Shown here piece by piece: positions 18,966 through 26,526 of a stretch of 64,000 nucleotides of DNA. Both the position numbers and the translations under genes were made by a program. Every line of letters starts with the position of its first letter. Within the stretch, counting starts at the first letter, position 1. The notes below the pieces were generated by a model, which did no database searches, was not told the origin of the DNA, and saw only the letters and a program-made list of their open reading frames with translations. The stretch spans positions 62,001 to 126,000 of the forward strand of contig NZ_FCOM02000010.1 of the NCBI RefSeq assembly GCF_001544695.2. The letters run 5' to 3'. The DNA comes from Caballeronia arvi (lineage in GTDB: Bacteria > Pseudomonadota > Gammaproteobacteria > Burkholderiales > Burkholderiaceae).

Positions 18966-19943
18966 TCAATGTTGGGGAATAGGCGTCAAAGTCAGAAACT
19001 CGGCCGCGTTATGAACAAACAGCTGGTCGATGACCGAGTCATCGATATCCTCAGCTTGCAGATCAGGTATGAGTTGCTCGAACAGATAGTTCACCGTGTG
19101 GCCTTTCACCCCAGGCCAACCCAGCGGCGAGCAATTCGCGTCCGCTGATGCAAGGACTTGCTTCGTCAAACCACTTTTGAGGAATCGTAGAAAGTGGTGG
19201 AGACGCTCCTGACGGTGGCGGCCCCAGAACGGCGGATCCGGCAGTTCAAGGTCGTAACCGAAGGTATCGAAGCCAATACGTGCTCCCGCGTCTAGAAGGG
19301 CTTTCTCGTTGATCAAGCCCTGGCTTACACCATCATCGGCATGTCCAAATAACACCCGGTGGCAGGGCAGTCCCTCCTCCGCAAAGATGTTCAGCGCTGG
19401 CGCGGAGTCGACCGCGAGATGGGTAAAAATCGGTGCACCGGTGATTCTGGAAGCCCGCGCAGCGGCGCGATAAATGCGCAGATCGAGCTCTTTCATCTTG
19501 AAGCCTCGACTCACGCCAACCTTGATGATCCCGGCCTTGGCGCCGGTGCCACCGATGCCCACGGAAATTTCATGAACGAACTGGTCGGTCAGATACTCGA
19601 CGCTCGCCCGCTCGAAGAACGGCAATGCCGTGTCGCCACCGACAAATCCCGTGCTGGCGACGATGTGCACACCCGTCTTGTCCGACAAGGACTTGTAGTA
19701 GTCGATGTCGCGACCGTTGCAGATACCCGTGGCTTCGACGAAGGTGGCGGCACCCCAGGGTTTCGTGTTCTCGTGAAACTGGCGCAGCTTGGGCACCGTT
19801 TCCTCGTAGCGCTGCTCTGGTGTTTTCCACCACTTGCTGTCGAGTTCGCAACCCGGCATGCCATAGCCGATGTGCTCATGAATCGCAACGAAGCCGAGCT
19901 CCGAAGCCGAAATGGTGCCCAGTACCGTGTTCACTCGTGTCAT
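18966..19943 (-). CDS. Phosphotriesterase-family metal-dependent hydrolase (ligands intact)
   Basis: A 325-residue amidohydrolase-superfamily protein of the phosphotriesterase family. All metal ligands are visible: VAIHEHIGY (His22, His24), the carboxylatable lysine in AGIIKVGVSRG (Lys141), FTHLA (His175), LFGHADD (His201) and LASADAN (Asp268). Native activities in this family are mostly lactone hydrolysis, so a lactonase role is more plausible than organophosphate hydrolysis. Its start overlaps the stop of its paralogue upstream by four bases. That paralogue (19940-21004) has lost every ligand, suggesting that the two form a complex. Confidence 0.9.
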   Translation of the reverse strand: MTRVNTVLGTISASELGFVAIHEHIGYGMPGCELDSKWWKTPEQRYEETVPKLRQFHENTKPWGAATFVEATGICNGRDIDYYKSLSDKTGVHIVASTGFVGGDTALPFFERASVEYLTDQFVHEISVGIGGTGAKAGIIKVGVSRGFKMKELDLRIYRAAARASRITGAPIFTHLAVDSAPALNIFAEEGLPCHRVLFGHADDGVSQGLINEKALLDAGARIGFDTFGYDLELPDPPFWGRHRQERLHHFLRFLKSGLTKQVLASADANCSPLGWPGVKGHTVNYLFEQLIPDLQAEDIDDSVIDQLFVHNAAEFLTLTPIPQH

Positions 19944-21004
19944 TTGACTTCCCCGTTTACGCTCAGCAATTGCGCGGTGTTCGTAATCAGCATTCGTGCA
20001 ATGTGGGCCTGGGACACGCCCGCCGCCAGGAGCATGGGCACGAATTTCGTCAACACGTCGCTGTAGGGAATGTCGTTACCGGGTTCGCCGAATGCCACCC
20101 CGGTGGCGCTGGCAGACAGAAGGATGCGATCGGCATAACCTGCCTCGATCAAATCGACGACCAATTCAACCCGTTCGGCATCGCTGAGATAAAGCGGGTT
20201 CTCCGAGCCGACGTGATCAATGCTGAGTCGGACACCTGCACGCGCTACTGCCATGGGCCATTTCTTGGCAACGGCGTCACGACGATCCATCCCGCCCATG
20301 AGAAGGCGCTCTGGCTCCAGCACTTCTTCGATGGCCAACTGCATTTCTGCCAGAGCGTCGGCTCCGCTCCGGATGAATACCGGCACGCCATAGGTTGCGC
20401 CGGCACGCGCAGCACCTCGCACCAGGTTGCCATCGGTCGGCGTCATGCCGCTGTGGGTGACCGCCGTCACGACCATGCCAGCGGGTGCACGCCGCTCCAG
20501 ACGAGGAACCGCCATACCTTCATTCACCTCTCGCCCGAACAACTCGGCGAACTTGCTTGCTGGCCAGGGCGTAGGTGGATTGGTCTGCGGCGTCAGAAAA
20601 TATCCACCCAGCGTGGACTCCGGCCCCTGCCCGGTGGAAGCGACGATGTGAACGCCCGTGGCACGTGACAGCGCCTCGTACAGCCGCAGGTCACGCCCTT
20701 GAAACATGCCCGTCGCGTCGACGATGGTGCCCCCGCCGGCCGCCTTGAACGCGCTCAGTTTGGCCGCGACCGCGCCAAACGCTTCTGCGCGATCGATCTT
20801 GATGTCATAGGCGTACTGCGCCCCCGGCAACACGTACATCAGCGATTCGCTGACGAGCGTGATGCCAAGCTGCCTTGCGTCGACTGGGCCGAGCACCGTA
20901 TTGATCAATGTTGCATTGACACCTTCGTCTTTGGGAGGGTCAAGGATCAGGGAAGTGAAAGGCGGCAAGGGTTCGAGGGCACCCTGGCTATGTTTAACGC
21001 ACAT
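19940..21004 (-). CDS. Phosphotriesterase-like paralogue lacking all metal ligands (predicted pseudoenzyme)
   Basis: A 354-residue protein that aligns along its length with the neighbouring phosphotriesterase: INTVLGPVDARQLG matches VNTVLGTISASELG, and DATGMFQGRD matches EATGICNGRD. But the ligand positions are all changed: His-x-His is Ser52/Ser54 (LVSESLMY), the bridging Lys is Val179, the two later His are Arg212 and Gly238, and the Asp is Ser299. The reading frame is intact and coupled by a 4-bp overlap to the active partner, so it is kept by selection rather than decaying. The start at 21004 follows GGGAGG by a good spacing. It is the first gene of the long operon. A structural or regulatory role is inferred. 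Confidence 0.85.
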   Translation of the reverse strand: MCVKHSQGALEPLPPFTSLILDPPKDEGVNATLINTVLGPVDARQLGITLVSESLMYVLPGAQYAYDIKIDRAEAFGAVAAKLSAFKAAGGGTIVDATGMFQGRDLRLYEALSRATGVHIVASTGQGPESTLGGYFLTPQTNPPTPWPASKFAELFGREVNEGMAVPRLERRAPAGMVVTAVTHSGMTPTDGNLVRGAARAGATYGVPVFIRSGADALAEMQLAIEEVLEPERLLMGGMDRRDAVAKKWPMAVARAGVRLSIDHVGSENPLYLSDAERVELVVDLIEAGYADRILLSASATGVAFGEPGNDIPYSDVLTKFVPMLLAAGVSQAHIARMLITNTAQLLSVNGEVK

Positions 21005-21094
21005 GTACACCTCCCATAATTGATGGGCCGCGATGCACGTTATCAGCAGTAGAAACGGTCATCTCACTCAAAACACACTCTCCTATCCAATAAA

Positions 21095-21115
21095 CATAAC
21101 GTTCTATTTGTTATG
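21095..21115. promoter_or_regulatory. Inverted repeat upstream of the eight-gene operon
   Basis: CATAAC (21095-21100) and GTTATG (21110-21115) form a 6-bp inverted repeat with a 9-bp spacer, about 90 bp upstream of the first gene. It could be an operator for a dimeric regulator. The rest of 21005-21294 shows no gene. Confidence 0.35.
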
Positions 21116-21294
21116 CCAATACATGGGCCAGAAAAAGGAGCCTATCAACGGTTCAGACCGAACGCATACTTGAAGTCTTCGGCCCGATGTCGCAGATCCG
21201 TTTCGCCCTCGGAAGCGAGGGCTATCGCACGGCTATCTATCAGGCATCCTAAATTAGTGGTTTATTCACACTACTTTGCAACAGCGCCTTCCGG

Positions 21295-22440
21295 CTACAC
21301 GCTACACGCAACCAAGCGGCGCAGCTTCGGGATCGGAACGCGATAGTCGAGTGCGACGGCAGTCGCCGTGCCGTCCGATTGCCGCCAGCGAAGCACGCCC
21401 TGCTCGCCGGTGCCTTCCACGATTTCCGCCTCACCCACAACCGGTGTTGGCCCAATGGCTTTAAGAGAGATGCCGAAAGCCTCTGTCCAGAAGTATTGCT
21501 GGAATGTGAGCTCCGGAGCATCCAGCCTGAGGAGCGCGGCGGCGGCCACCTTCGCTTGATCGATCGCGCTCGTCCATAGCGGAACACGTGCAACGCGCCC
21601 CCCATGCGGGAATGCGGCGACATCTCCTGCGGCCGCAATGTTCGGGCGAACCAGGCCGGACCGGTCCACCACGAGCTCGCCGCCAGTGAGTAGCCCGGTG
21701 GTGGCTAACCACTCGACATTGGGGGCGTCGCCGATAGCAGAGACAATCACCTGCGCTTCGATTACCGTGCCGTCGCCAAGCGCCACGACGGATGCACCAT
21801 CGCGCATCACGATCTTGGCGGAATCAGTCGTGACGATCTCGAGGCCCTGCGCGAGAGCAGCATCGTGGAACCGCGCCGCGAGCAATGCGCCGAGGTGAGC
21901 AGCGAGCGGCACTCCTTTCGCAACGAGTGTCGTTGAACATCCAGCGCCAATCGCGCCGGATGCGATCTCCATGCCGAGCGGGCCACCGCCCACCACCACG
22001 ACCGAAGGCCTGGACGCGAGTCGCGCTCGCAGCGCCATCGCGTCGGCGATCGTGCGAACGGTGTATTCGCCGCTACTACCACCAAGACCCAGGCGTCTGG
22101 CGCGCGTGCCGGTGGAGATAACCAGCGCGTCATAGGGCACCTCGTCGCCATCCGCGAGGCGGACGCGCTGCCGATCGACATCGAGACCAACGGCGGCAAT
22201 GCCGCGCCGTTCGATTGCCCCGTGCGTCGCCTCCGGCAACAAGTGCGAGGTCAGATCGTCCTCGTCGCGCAGCATGGCCTTGGACAAGGCAGGACGGCTG
22301 TATGGCGCGACCGGCTCGTCACCGATTACCGTGATGCGGCCATCGAATCCTTCGGCGCGAAGCGTTTCGCAAGCGGTTAAACCCGCGATGCCACTGCCCA
22401 CTACTACGATATCGCGGACGGAATTTCGAAGGACGTTCAT
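21295..22440 (-). CDS. FAD/NAD-dependent ferredoxin reductase of the P450 system
   Basis: A 381-residue putidaredoxin-reductase-type flavoprotein. It has the FAD motif DIVVVGSGIAGLTACETL, the YSRPALSKAML segment, the NAD motif VVVVGGGPLGMEIA and the late FAD motif NIAAAGDVAAF. It passes electrons from NADH to the ferredoxin encoded just upstream, and from there to the P450. The start at 22440 overlaps the ferredoxin stop (TGATG). It ends the three-gene P450 operon. Confidence 0.92.
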   Translation of the reverse strand: MNVLRNSVRDIVVVGSGIAGLTACETLRAEGFDGRITVIGDEPVAPYSRPALSKAMLRDEDDLTSHLLPEATHGAIERRGIAAVGLDVDRQRVRLADGDEVPYDALVISTGTRARRLGLGGSSGEYTVRTIADAMALRARLASRPSVVVVGGGPLGMEIASGAIGAGCSTTLVAKGVPLAAHLGALLAARFHDAALAQGLEIVTTDSAKIVMRDGASVVALGDGTVIEAQVIVSAIGDAPNVEWLATTGLLTGGELVVDRSGLVRPNIAAAGDVAAFPHGGRVARVPLWTSAIDQAKVAAAALLRLDAPELTFQQYFWTEAFGISLKAIGPTPVVGEAEIVEGTGEQGVLRWRQSDGTATAVALDYRVPIPKLRRLVACSV

Positions 22441-22646
22441 CAAGTCGCCTCGTCATCGACGAGCTTGAGCGCGGCTACCGGGCAGACGCGCGCCGCAGCC
22501 TGGGCCGTCGCCAGGATCGCATCGCTGATTTCGTTCATGTCGATGGCGACATAGCCTTCATCGTCGATGTGTAGAAGCTGTGCGGCCACCTCTACGCAGA
22601 GACCATGACCTTCGCAACGAGGGCGATCAAGAATGAGTTTGATCAT
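22440..22646 (-). CDS. [3Fe-4S]-type ferredoxin partner of the P450
   Basis: A 68-residue ferredoxin. The cluster motif reads RCEGHGLC followed later by VCPVAAL: Cys11, Cys17 and Cys54 are ligands and a His replaces the second Cys of the usual four, which is the pattern of single-cluster [3Fe-4S] ferredoxins that serve cytochromes P450. The start overlaps the P450 stop by four bases (ATGA) and the stop overlaps the reductase start. It shuttles electrons between the two neighbouring gene products. Confidence 0.9.
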   Translation of the reverse strand: MIKLILDRPRCEGHGLCVEVAAQLLHIDDEGYVAIDMNEISDAILATAQAAARVCPVAALKLVDDEAT

Positions 22647-23818
22647 ACGGCCTCCAACTCCATGACGGGGACGGTGTCGAACGACACCGTGATATTGCTC
22701 GGCACGCGGGCGACATGGCCGATGCGAAACGATTTGATTCGAGTCGCAAGCGCCTCGATGATTGCGGCACCCTCCATGCGGGCAAGGCCTTGGCCGGCGC
22801 AACCATGCGGGCCATAGCCAAAGGAGAGATGGTCTATCGGGTTGCGCGTCACGTCGAAGACTTCGGGATCCTTGTAATGGCGCGGGTCGTGATTGCCCGC
22901 GCCCAAAATGATCGCAATGCGCGACCCGCCCGGGATCTTCACGTCGCCGACTTCCACGTCTTGCGTCGCAACGCGACTCCACACATGGACGGGCGAGTAA
23001 TAACGCAGCACCTCGTTGAACGCCGACGGAACCAGTGAGAGATCCTCGCGCACCTTGGCAAACTCTTCGGGAAAGCGCCCGAAGAGAGCGACGGTGTTGC
23101 CGATCGCGGCAAGCGTCGTGTCGAGGCCAGCGCCGAGATATTGGTGGACGATGTGGCGCGCGGCGCCTTCGGGAATTATCTCTTTCCGCTCCGCCTCGAA
23201 AACGCCCCAGCCAACGGAGCCGTGGGCGAGCGCGTCCTGGGTGATCTGCGAGCAGTAGCCGTAAAGTTCGCCCGCGATAGGGAAATTCTCTGCCGTGCGC
23301 TGATTCATCGGCCCGATGACTTCCATCGCGGCCTGCCCCCAGCGCAGCATATTCGCCCTGGCGTCACCCTGGAAGCCAACGAGGTCGGCGACAACCCCGA
23401 TCGGAAAGCGCCGGGCGATGTCGTCAATTGCATCGAAGGATGGTTGTTTTACCAGGCGGGCCACCAGTGCCTGCGCATTGGCCTTGATCTGCTCGCCCAA
23501 ACCACGCAGCGCCCGTGGCGTGAGGTTCTCGGAAAGGGCTGCGCGCAACTGGGTGTGCTCCGGCGGATCGGAAGCAAGCGAGGTTCCCTGCAAAGCCTGG
23601 TTCACGCCGTCGTTGAAGCCGATGCCCTGAGCGGAAGAAAATCGCGTCGGGTCGGCGAGCGCGTCCTTGATCACGTCGTAGCCAGTAAGGGCATAGAGTT
23701 TCGAGTGCGTGAGATAGACGACTTCGCCGAGTTCGCGCAATGCCCGATAAGACGGATAGGGATCGACGAGCACATCGTCGGCCCAAAGGTCGATGCCGGA
23801 TTGGGGGGCGCTAATCAC
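22643..23818 (-). CDS. Cytochrome P450 (class I; CYP199-like pattern)
   Basis: A 391-residue bacterial P450. The I-helix oxygen-activation motif is LGAGLDTT (near residues 228-235), the ExxR motif is EVLR (Glu269, Arg272), and the heme loop is FGYGPHGCAGQGLA (Cys340). The segments VDPYPSYRALRELGEVVYL and DVTRNPIDHLSFGYG recall the CYP199 group, whose members oxidise para-substituted benzoates; this is a similarity by eye, not a search result. It heads a three-gene operon with its own ferredoxin and reductase, giving a self-sufficient class I system. A 19-bp palindrome lies upstream. Confidence 0.92.
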   Translation of the reverse strand: MISAPQSGIDLWADDVLVDPYPSYRALRELGEVVYLTHSKLYALTGYDVIKDALADPTRFSSAQGIGFNDGVNQALQGTSLASDPPEHTQLRAALSENLTPRALRGLGEQIKANAQALVARLVKQPSFDAIDDIARRFPIGVVADLVGFQGDARANMLRWGQAAMEVIGPMNQRTAENFPIAGELYGYCSQITQDALAHGSVGWGVFEAERKEIIPEGAARHIVHQYLGAGLDTTLAAIGNTVALFGRFPEEFAKVREDLSLVPSAFNEVLRYYSPVHVWSRVATQDVEVGDVKIPGGSRIAIILGAGNHDPRHYKDPEVFDVTRNPIDHLSFGYGPHGCAGQGLARMEGAAIIEALATRIKSFRIGHVARVPSNITVSFDTVPVMELEAV

Positions 23819-23863
23819 AGGCCATGCTCCACGTCGTTGATCATGGCCTGCATTATCAATTTC

Positions 23864-23882
23864 GCTTTACATCGTGTAAAGC
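23864..23882. promoter_or_regulatory. 19-bp palindromic operator upstream of the P450 operon
   Basis: GCTTTACATCGTGTAAAGC has perfect 8-bp arms around TCG, 46 bp before the P450 start. The TTTACA...TGTAAA form is common for TetR-family sites, and a TetR gene lies immediately upstream, making that protein the likely binder. Confidence 0.6.
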
Positions 23883-23913
23883 CAAAAGATACCTTGATAG
23901 GGTAATCCCTGGG

Positions 23914-24537
23914 TTAAGGTGCCCCCAGCAATTTCCACCACAATTCGGTCAGCACCTCGAGCGCCGGTTCGGTCGTCAAATCCAGATCGCCGCGCATCCA
24001 AGAGAGCGCGGTTTGGTCGAGCGCGACAAAGGCCAGTTCACCACGATAATGCCGCGTGCCCGGTTCATAGCGGTTGGCTGCATCAAGACCTTCGCGAATG
24101 TCTGCTACGACCTCTTCAATCCAGCCGCGAAGCAGCGCACGCATTTCAGCATCGACAGCGGAAGCCTCGGTTGCCGCCAGCACATAAGGCTTGATCAACG
24201 GCCAGCGCACAGCCTGGTCACGCAGCCAGCCACCGAGCTTTTCGCGTGAGCCTTCTCGCACCACTGCCACTAGCAAACTGGCCGTGGAGTTGCGACCGGG
24301 TTCTTCACGCCGCTCAAGGATGCCGTTGAGTTCGTGAATCAAAGCACGCATCAATTCACGGCGCGACTCGAAGTGAGAGTAGAAGGTGACGCGCGTGGTC
24401 TTGGCGGCGGCGGCGATGTCATCGACTGTAGTTGCCACGTAGCCGCGCGAAACAAACAATTCGAGCGCCGTTGAAAGGATGCGCTGCCGAGTCGCTTCCT
24501 TCTGAATTTCTCTTTGGTTTTTGGGTTGCTTTGTCAT
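23914..24537 (-). CDS. TetR-family transcriptional regulator
   Basis: A 207-residue TetR regulator. The DNA-binding domain is clear: RQRILSTALELFVSRGYVAT, then TVDDIAAAAKTTRVTFYSHF, with a C-terminal ligand domain ending ELWWKLLGAP. The start at 24537 (MTKQPKNQ) is preferred to upstream codons. It lies 95 bp upstream of the P450 operon in the same direction, and the palindrome at 23864-23882 is its probable target. The 211 bp upstream of it hold no gene I can see. Confidence 0.9.
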   Translation of the reverse strand: MTKQPKNQREIQKEATRQRILSTALELFVSRGYVATTVDDIAAAAKTTRVTFYSHFESRRELMRALIHELNGILERREEPGRNSTASLLVAVVREGSREKLGGWLRDQAVRWPLIKPYVLAATEASAVDAEMRALLRGWIEEVVADIREGLDAANRYEPGTRHYRGELAFVALDQTALSWMRGDLDLTTEPALEVLTELWWKLLGAP

Positions 24538-24748
24538 GGCGGCAACGATAACGCCGATCATTGTTGCTCGACAACCCCTTAGCGCTCACACGAAAATCTC
24601 AGATGGGGTAGTCAAACGCCTGAACAATACTTGTGGGCCGGCGTAAGCCCGGATCTGGGAAATGTCGGTTGCGCGACTAACCACGGCAATCGCGGCCGCG
24701 CCAGTTACGAATACGTCTACCCGGTGCCTCAACAGATCAGACAGGACG

Positions 24749-25168
24749 CTAAGCGCTCAGCAACGAAAAGGTGACATCTTGCGCGCCTTCCCATAAAACG
24801 AGTTTGCCGAATGCTTCCAAGTGCTCGTGGCCTTCGGTCAACGTAAAGAAATGATTCCCCGCCAGTTGGCCCATTTTGCTGGCGAAGATGGAACTGCCAT
24901 AGACGAACAGGAATTCCGTCTCGCTGAACCCTCCCGGATAGAGAAGGATGTCTCCGCGTGACGCGTGGCTGGTGTGATTTTCGAAAGTCAGGCCGGTATC
25001 GAAGTCGCCTAGCGGAATCCACACTGCTTCGCCGCTCCAGCGAGAATGAATCACCTTGTTCTTGAATGGCAGCAACTCAAGAAAGCGCTGACAGGTGCGC
25101 GGTGCTTTCTGTTCTTCGAGTTGCCCAACAAACCGGAATGGCCCTGCTTCCAAGAGAATCTTTTTCAT
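24749..25168 (-). CDS. DUF3830 (cyclophilin-like) family protein
   Basis: A 139-residue soluble protein matching the DUF3830 pattern: an opening strand MKKILLEAGPFRFVGQLEE, then HSRWSGEAVWIPLG, SRGDILLYPGGFSETEFLF and a final ALLxGxQ-type segment (WEGAQDVTFSLL). GGAGAC precedes ATG 25168. Family members have a cyclophilin-like fold and often sit beside amide/pyrimidine catabolism genes and permeases. The NCS1 permease stump just upstream in the same direction suggests it once formed an operon with that transporter. Confidence 0.75.
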   Translation of the reverse strand: MKKILLEAGPFRFVGQLEEQKAPRTCQRFLELLPFKNKVIHSRWSGEAVWIPLGDFDTGLTFENHTSHASRGDILLYPGGFSETEFLFVYGSSIFASKMGQLAGNHFFTLTEGHEHLEAFGKLVLWEGAQDVTFSLLSA

Positions 25169-25225
25169 GTCGTCTCCATGTGTTGATTTACCGGCCTATA
25201 CCGCGATTCTGCTGGATCGGCTTTC

Positions 25226-25500
25226 TTATTCCCGTGCCGTCAGTTCTCCGCTATCTTCTGCGTAGGCGATAGGCCGCTTCGTCATGCATCCCATCACCAT
25301 AAAATACACGAATGCAGCGGTGATGAAGCCGATAGGCCACGCAAATGGCGCGATTGCTGACAGCGCGGGAACCAGCGCAATCGTAACGGCGATGCCTGCG
25401 GTCGGCACGAACACGGCCAACGCTCTCGTGTTGAATCCATTCCGATAGAAATATTCACCGCGTACGTCCGAACGATACGGCGAGATCGCGGCGATGACGC
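25226..25500 (-). pseudogene. C-terminal stump of an NCS1-family (cytosine/allantoin-type) permease
   Basis: About 90 codons read as the end of an NCS1 nucleobase permease: AISPYRSDVRGEYFYRNGFN, two hydrophobic helices (AVTIALVPALSAIAPFAWPI and FITAAFVYFMVMGC), and a polar tail. There is no start codon in a sensible place and the upstream 350 or so residues are missing. The break falls at the stem-loop behind the phthalate operon (25501-25524), so a deletion or insertion joined the two. Confidence 0.7.
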
Positions 25501-25524
25501 ATGGAGCCGCACGAGCGGCTCCAT
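25501..25524 (-). terminator. Stem-loop after the phthalate-type operon
   Basis: ATGGAGCCG (25501-25509) and CGGCTCCAT (25516-25524) form a perfect 9-bp stem with a 6-base loop, 8 bp beyond the decarboxylase stop. There is no T run after it, so termination may depend on Rho or it may protect the mRNA 3' end. Confidence 0.45.
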
Positions 25525-25531
25525 GAAGCCG

Positions 25532-26524
25532 TCAGATCTTGAAGCTCTCCAGCGTCGCGGGATGAAACAGTTCCTCCGGCTGCAACAGCCGGCTGGACAA
25601 ACCTTCCTCGTGATGCCGCTTCAGGAAGCGCGACAGCACATGCCGGTTCGGCTCGAAACCGTACGACCAGAAATCATGCCCCATGAGACGCCGCGCATTG
25701 CGCAACTGCTCTTCGATGAAAGGCAGCGTCACCTTGGTCGCGGACGTGTCACTCAGTTTCGCGAGCGCGACCGCCTTGCTCTTCTCGAAGGCCTTCGCCA
25801 CCGCGCCCGGCAGCCACGGATGCTGCTCCGCGAGCGTGCGTCGCACGCCCAGCAGATGCATGATCGGGAACAGCTTCGTGCGCGTGTACCAGTCGGCAGC
25901 GGCCTTCTGCGGATCGTCGTAGAGATACTTCACGTTCGGATGACCATTCGTGAAGCACGAAGGTGCGCGCGGGCCGATGAGCGCATCGATTTCTCCTGAA
26001 GCAAGCATGCCGGAGATCGTCTGGTTTTCAGGCGCGTTTTCGAGCCGAACGTCGTCGGGCAGCTTCAGGCTGATCTTCTCCAGCCGGCCGGTCTCTTCGT
26101 AGCCGCCGCGAATCCACGTCACGTCCGATGCCTTCACGCCGTGGTCTTCCTCCAGAAACAGACGCGCCCACACATTGGCCGTCAACTGGTACTCCGGCAC
26201 GCCGATGCGCTTGCCCTTCAGATCGGCGGGCGAATCGATGCCGCGATCGTTGCGCACGTAGATCGACGTATGGCGAAACGCGCGCGACGGGAAAATCGGC
26301 ACGCCGATGTACGGGCTCGTGCCCGCCGCCGTCTTCACGCTATAGCTCGACAGCGAGAGCTCGCAGATGTCGTAATCCGCGTGACGGAATGCGCGAAAGA
26401 AGATCTCCTCCGGGTCTTGCAGCATGAAGGTCGGATCGACGCCATCGATCTGCACTTCGCCGTCGACCAGCGGCCGCATGCGATCGTAGTTACCCACCGC
26501 GACCGACAGATTGAGCTTGCCCAT
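25532..26524 (-). CDS. ophC: 4,5-dihydroxyphthalate decarboxylase-like protein
   Basis: A 330-residue protein with a periplasmic-binding-protein-like fold but no signal peptide. It matches the 4,5-dihydroxyphthalate decarboxylase family: LSVAVGNYDRMRPLVDGEVQ, EEIFFRAFRHADYDICELS, PSRAFRHTSIYVRNDRGI and KGKRIGVPEYQLTANVWAR. In the phthalate pathway this enzyme forms protocatechuate. The start is ATG 26524, two bases after the preceding stop, with AAGGA upstream. It is the last gene of the operon. Close relatives act on other ring diacids, so phthalate is the best but not the only substrate. Confidence 0.85.
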   Translation of the reverse strand: MGKLNLSVAVGNYDRMRPLVDGEVQIDGVDPTFMLQDPEEIFFRAFRHADYDICELSLSSYSVKTAAGTSPYIGVPIFPSRAFRHTSIYVRNDRGIDSPADLKGKRIGVPEYQLTANVWARLFLEEDHGVKASDVTWIRGGYEETGRLEKISLKLPDDVRLENAPENQTISGMLASGEIDALIGPRAPSCFTNGHPNVKYLYDDPQKAAADWYTRTKLFPIMHLLGVRRTLAEQHPWLPGAVAKAFEKSKAVALAKLSDTSATKVTLPFIEEQLRNARRLMGHDFWSYGFEPNRHVLSRFLKRHHEEGLSSRLLQPEELFHPATLESFKI

Positions 26525-26526
26525 AT

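Noticed and set aside
24538..24748. Possible gene or remnant between the TetR and DUF3830 genes
   Set aside because: No frame with protein-like content was found in this 211-bp stretch.
11339..25500. Attachment sites or integrase for the catabolic island
   Set aside because: I looked for direct repeats at both junctions, tRNA genes and integrase motifs and saw none, so I do not call an integrative element.
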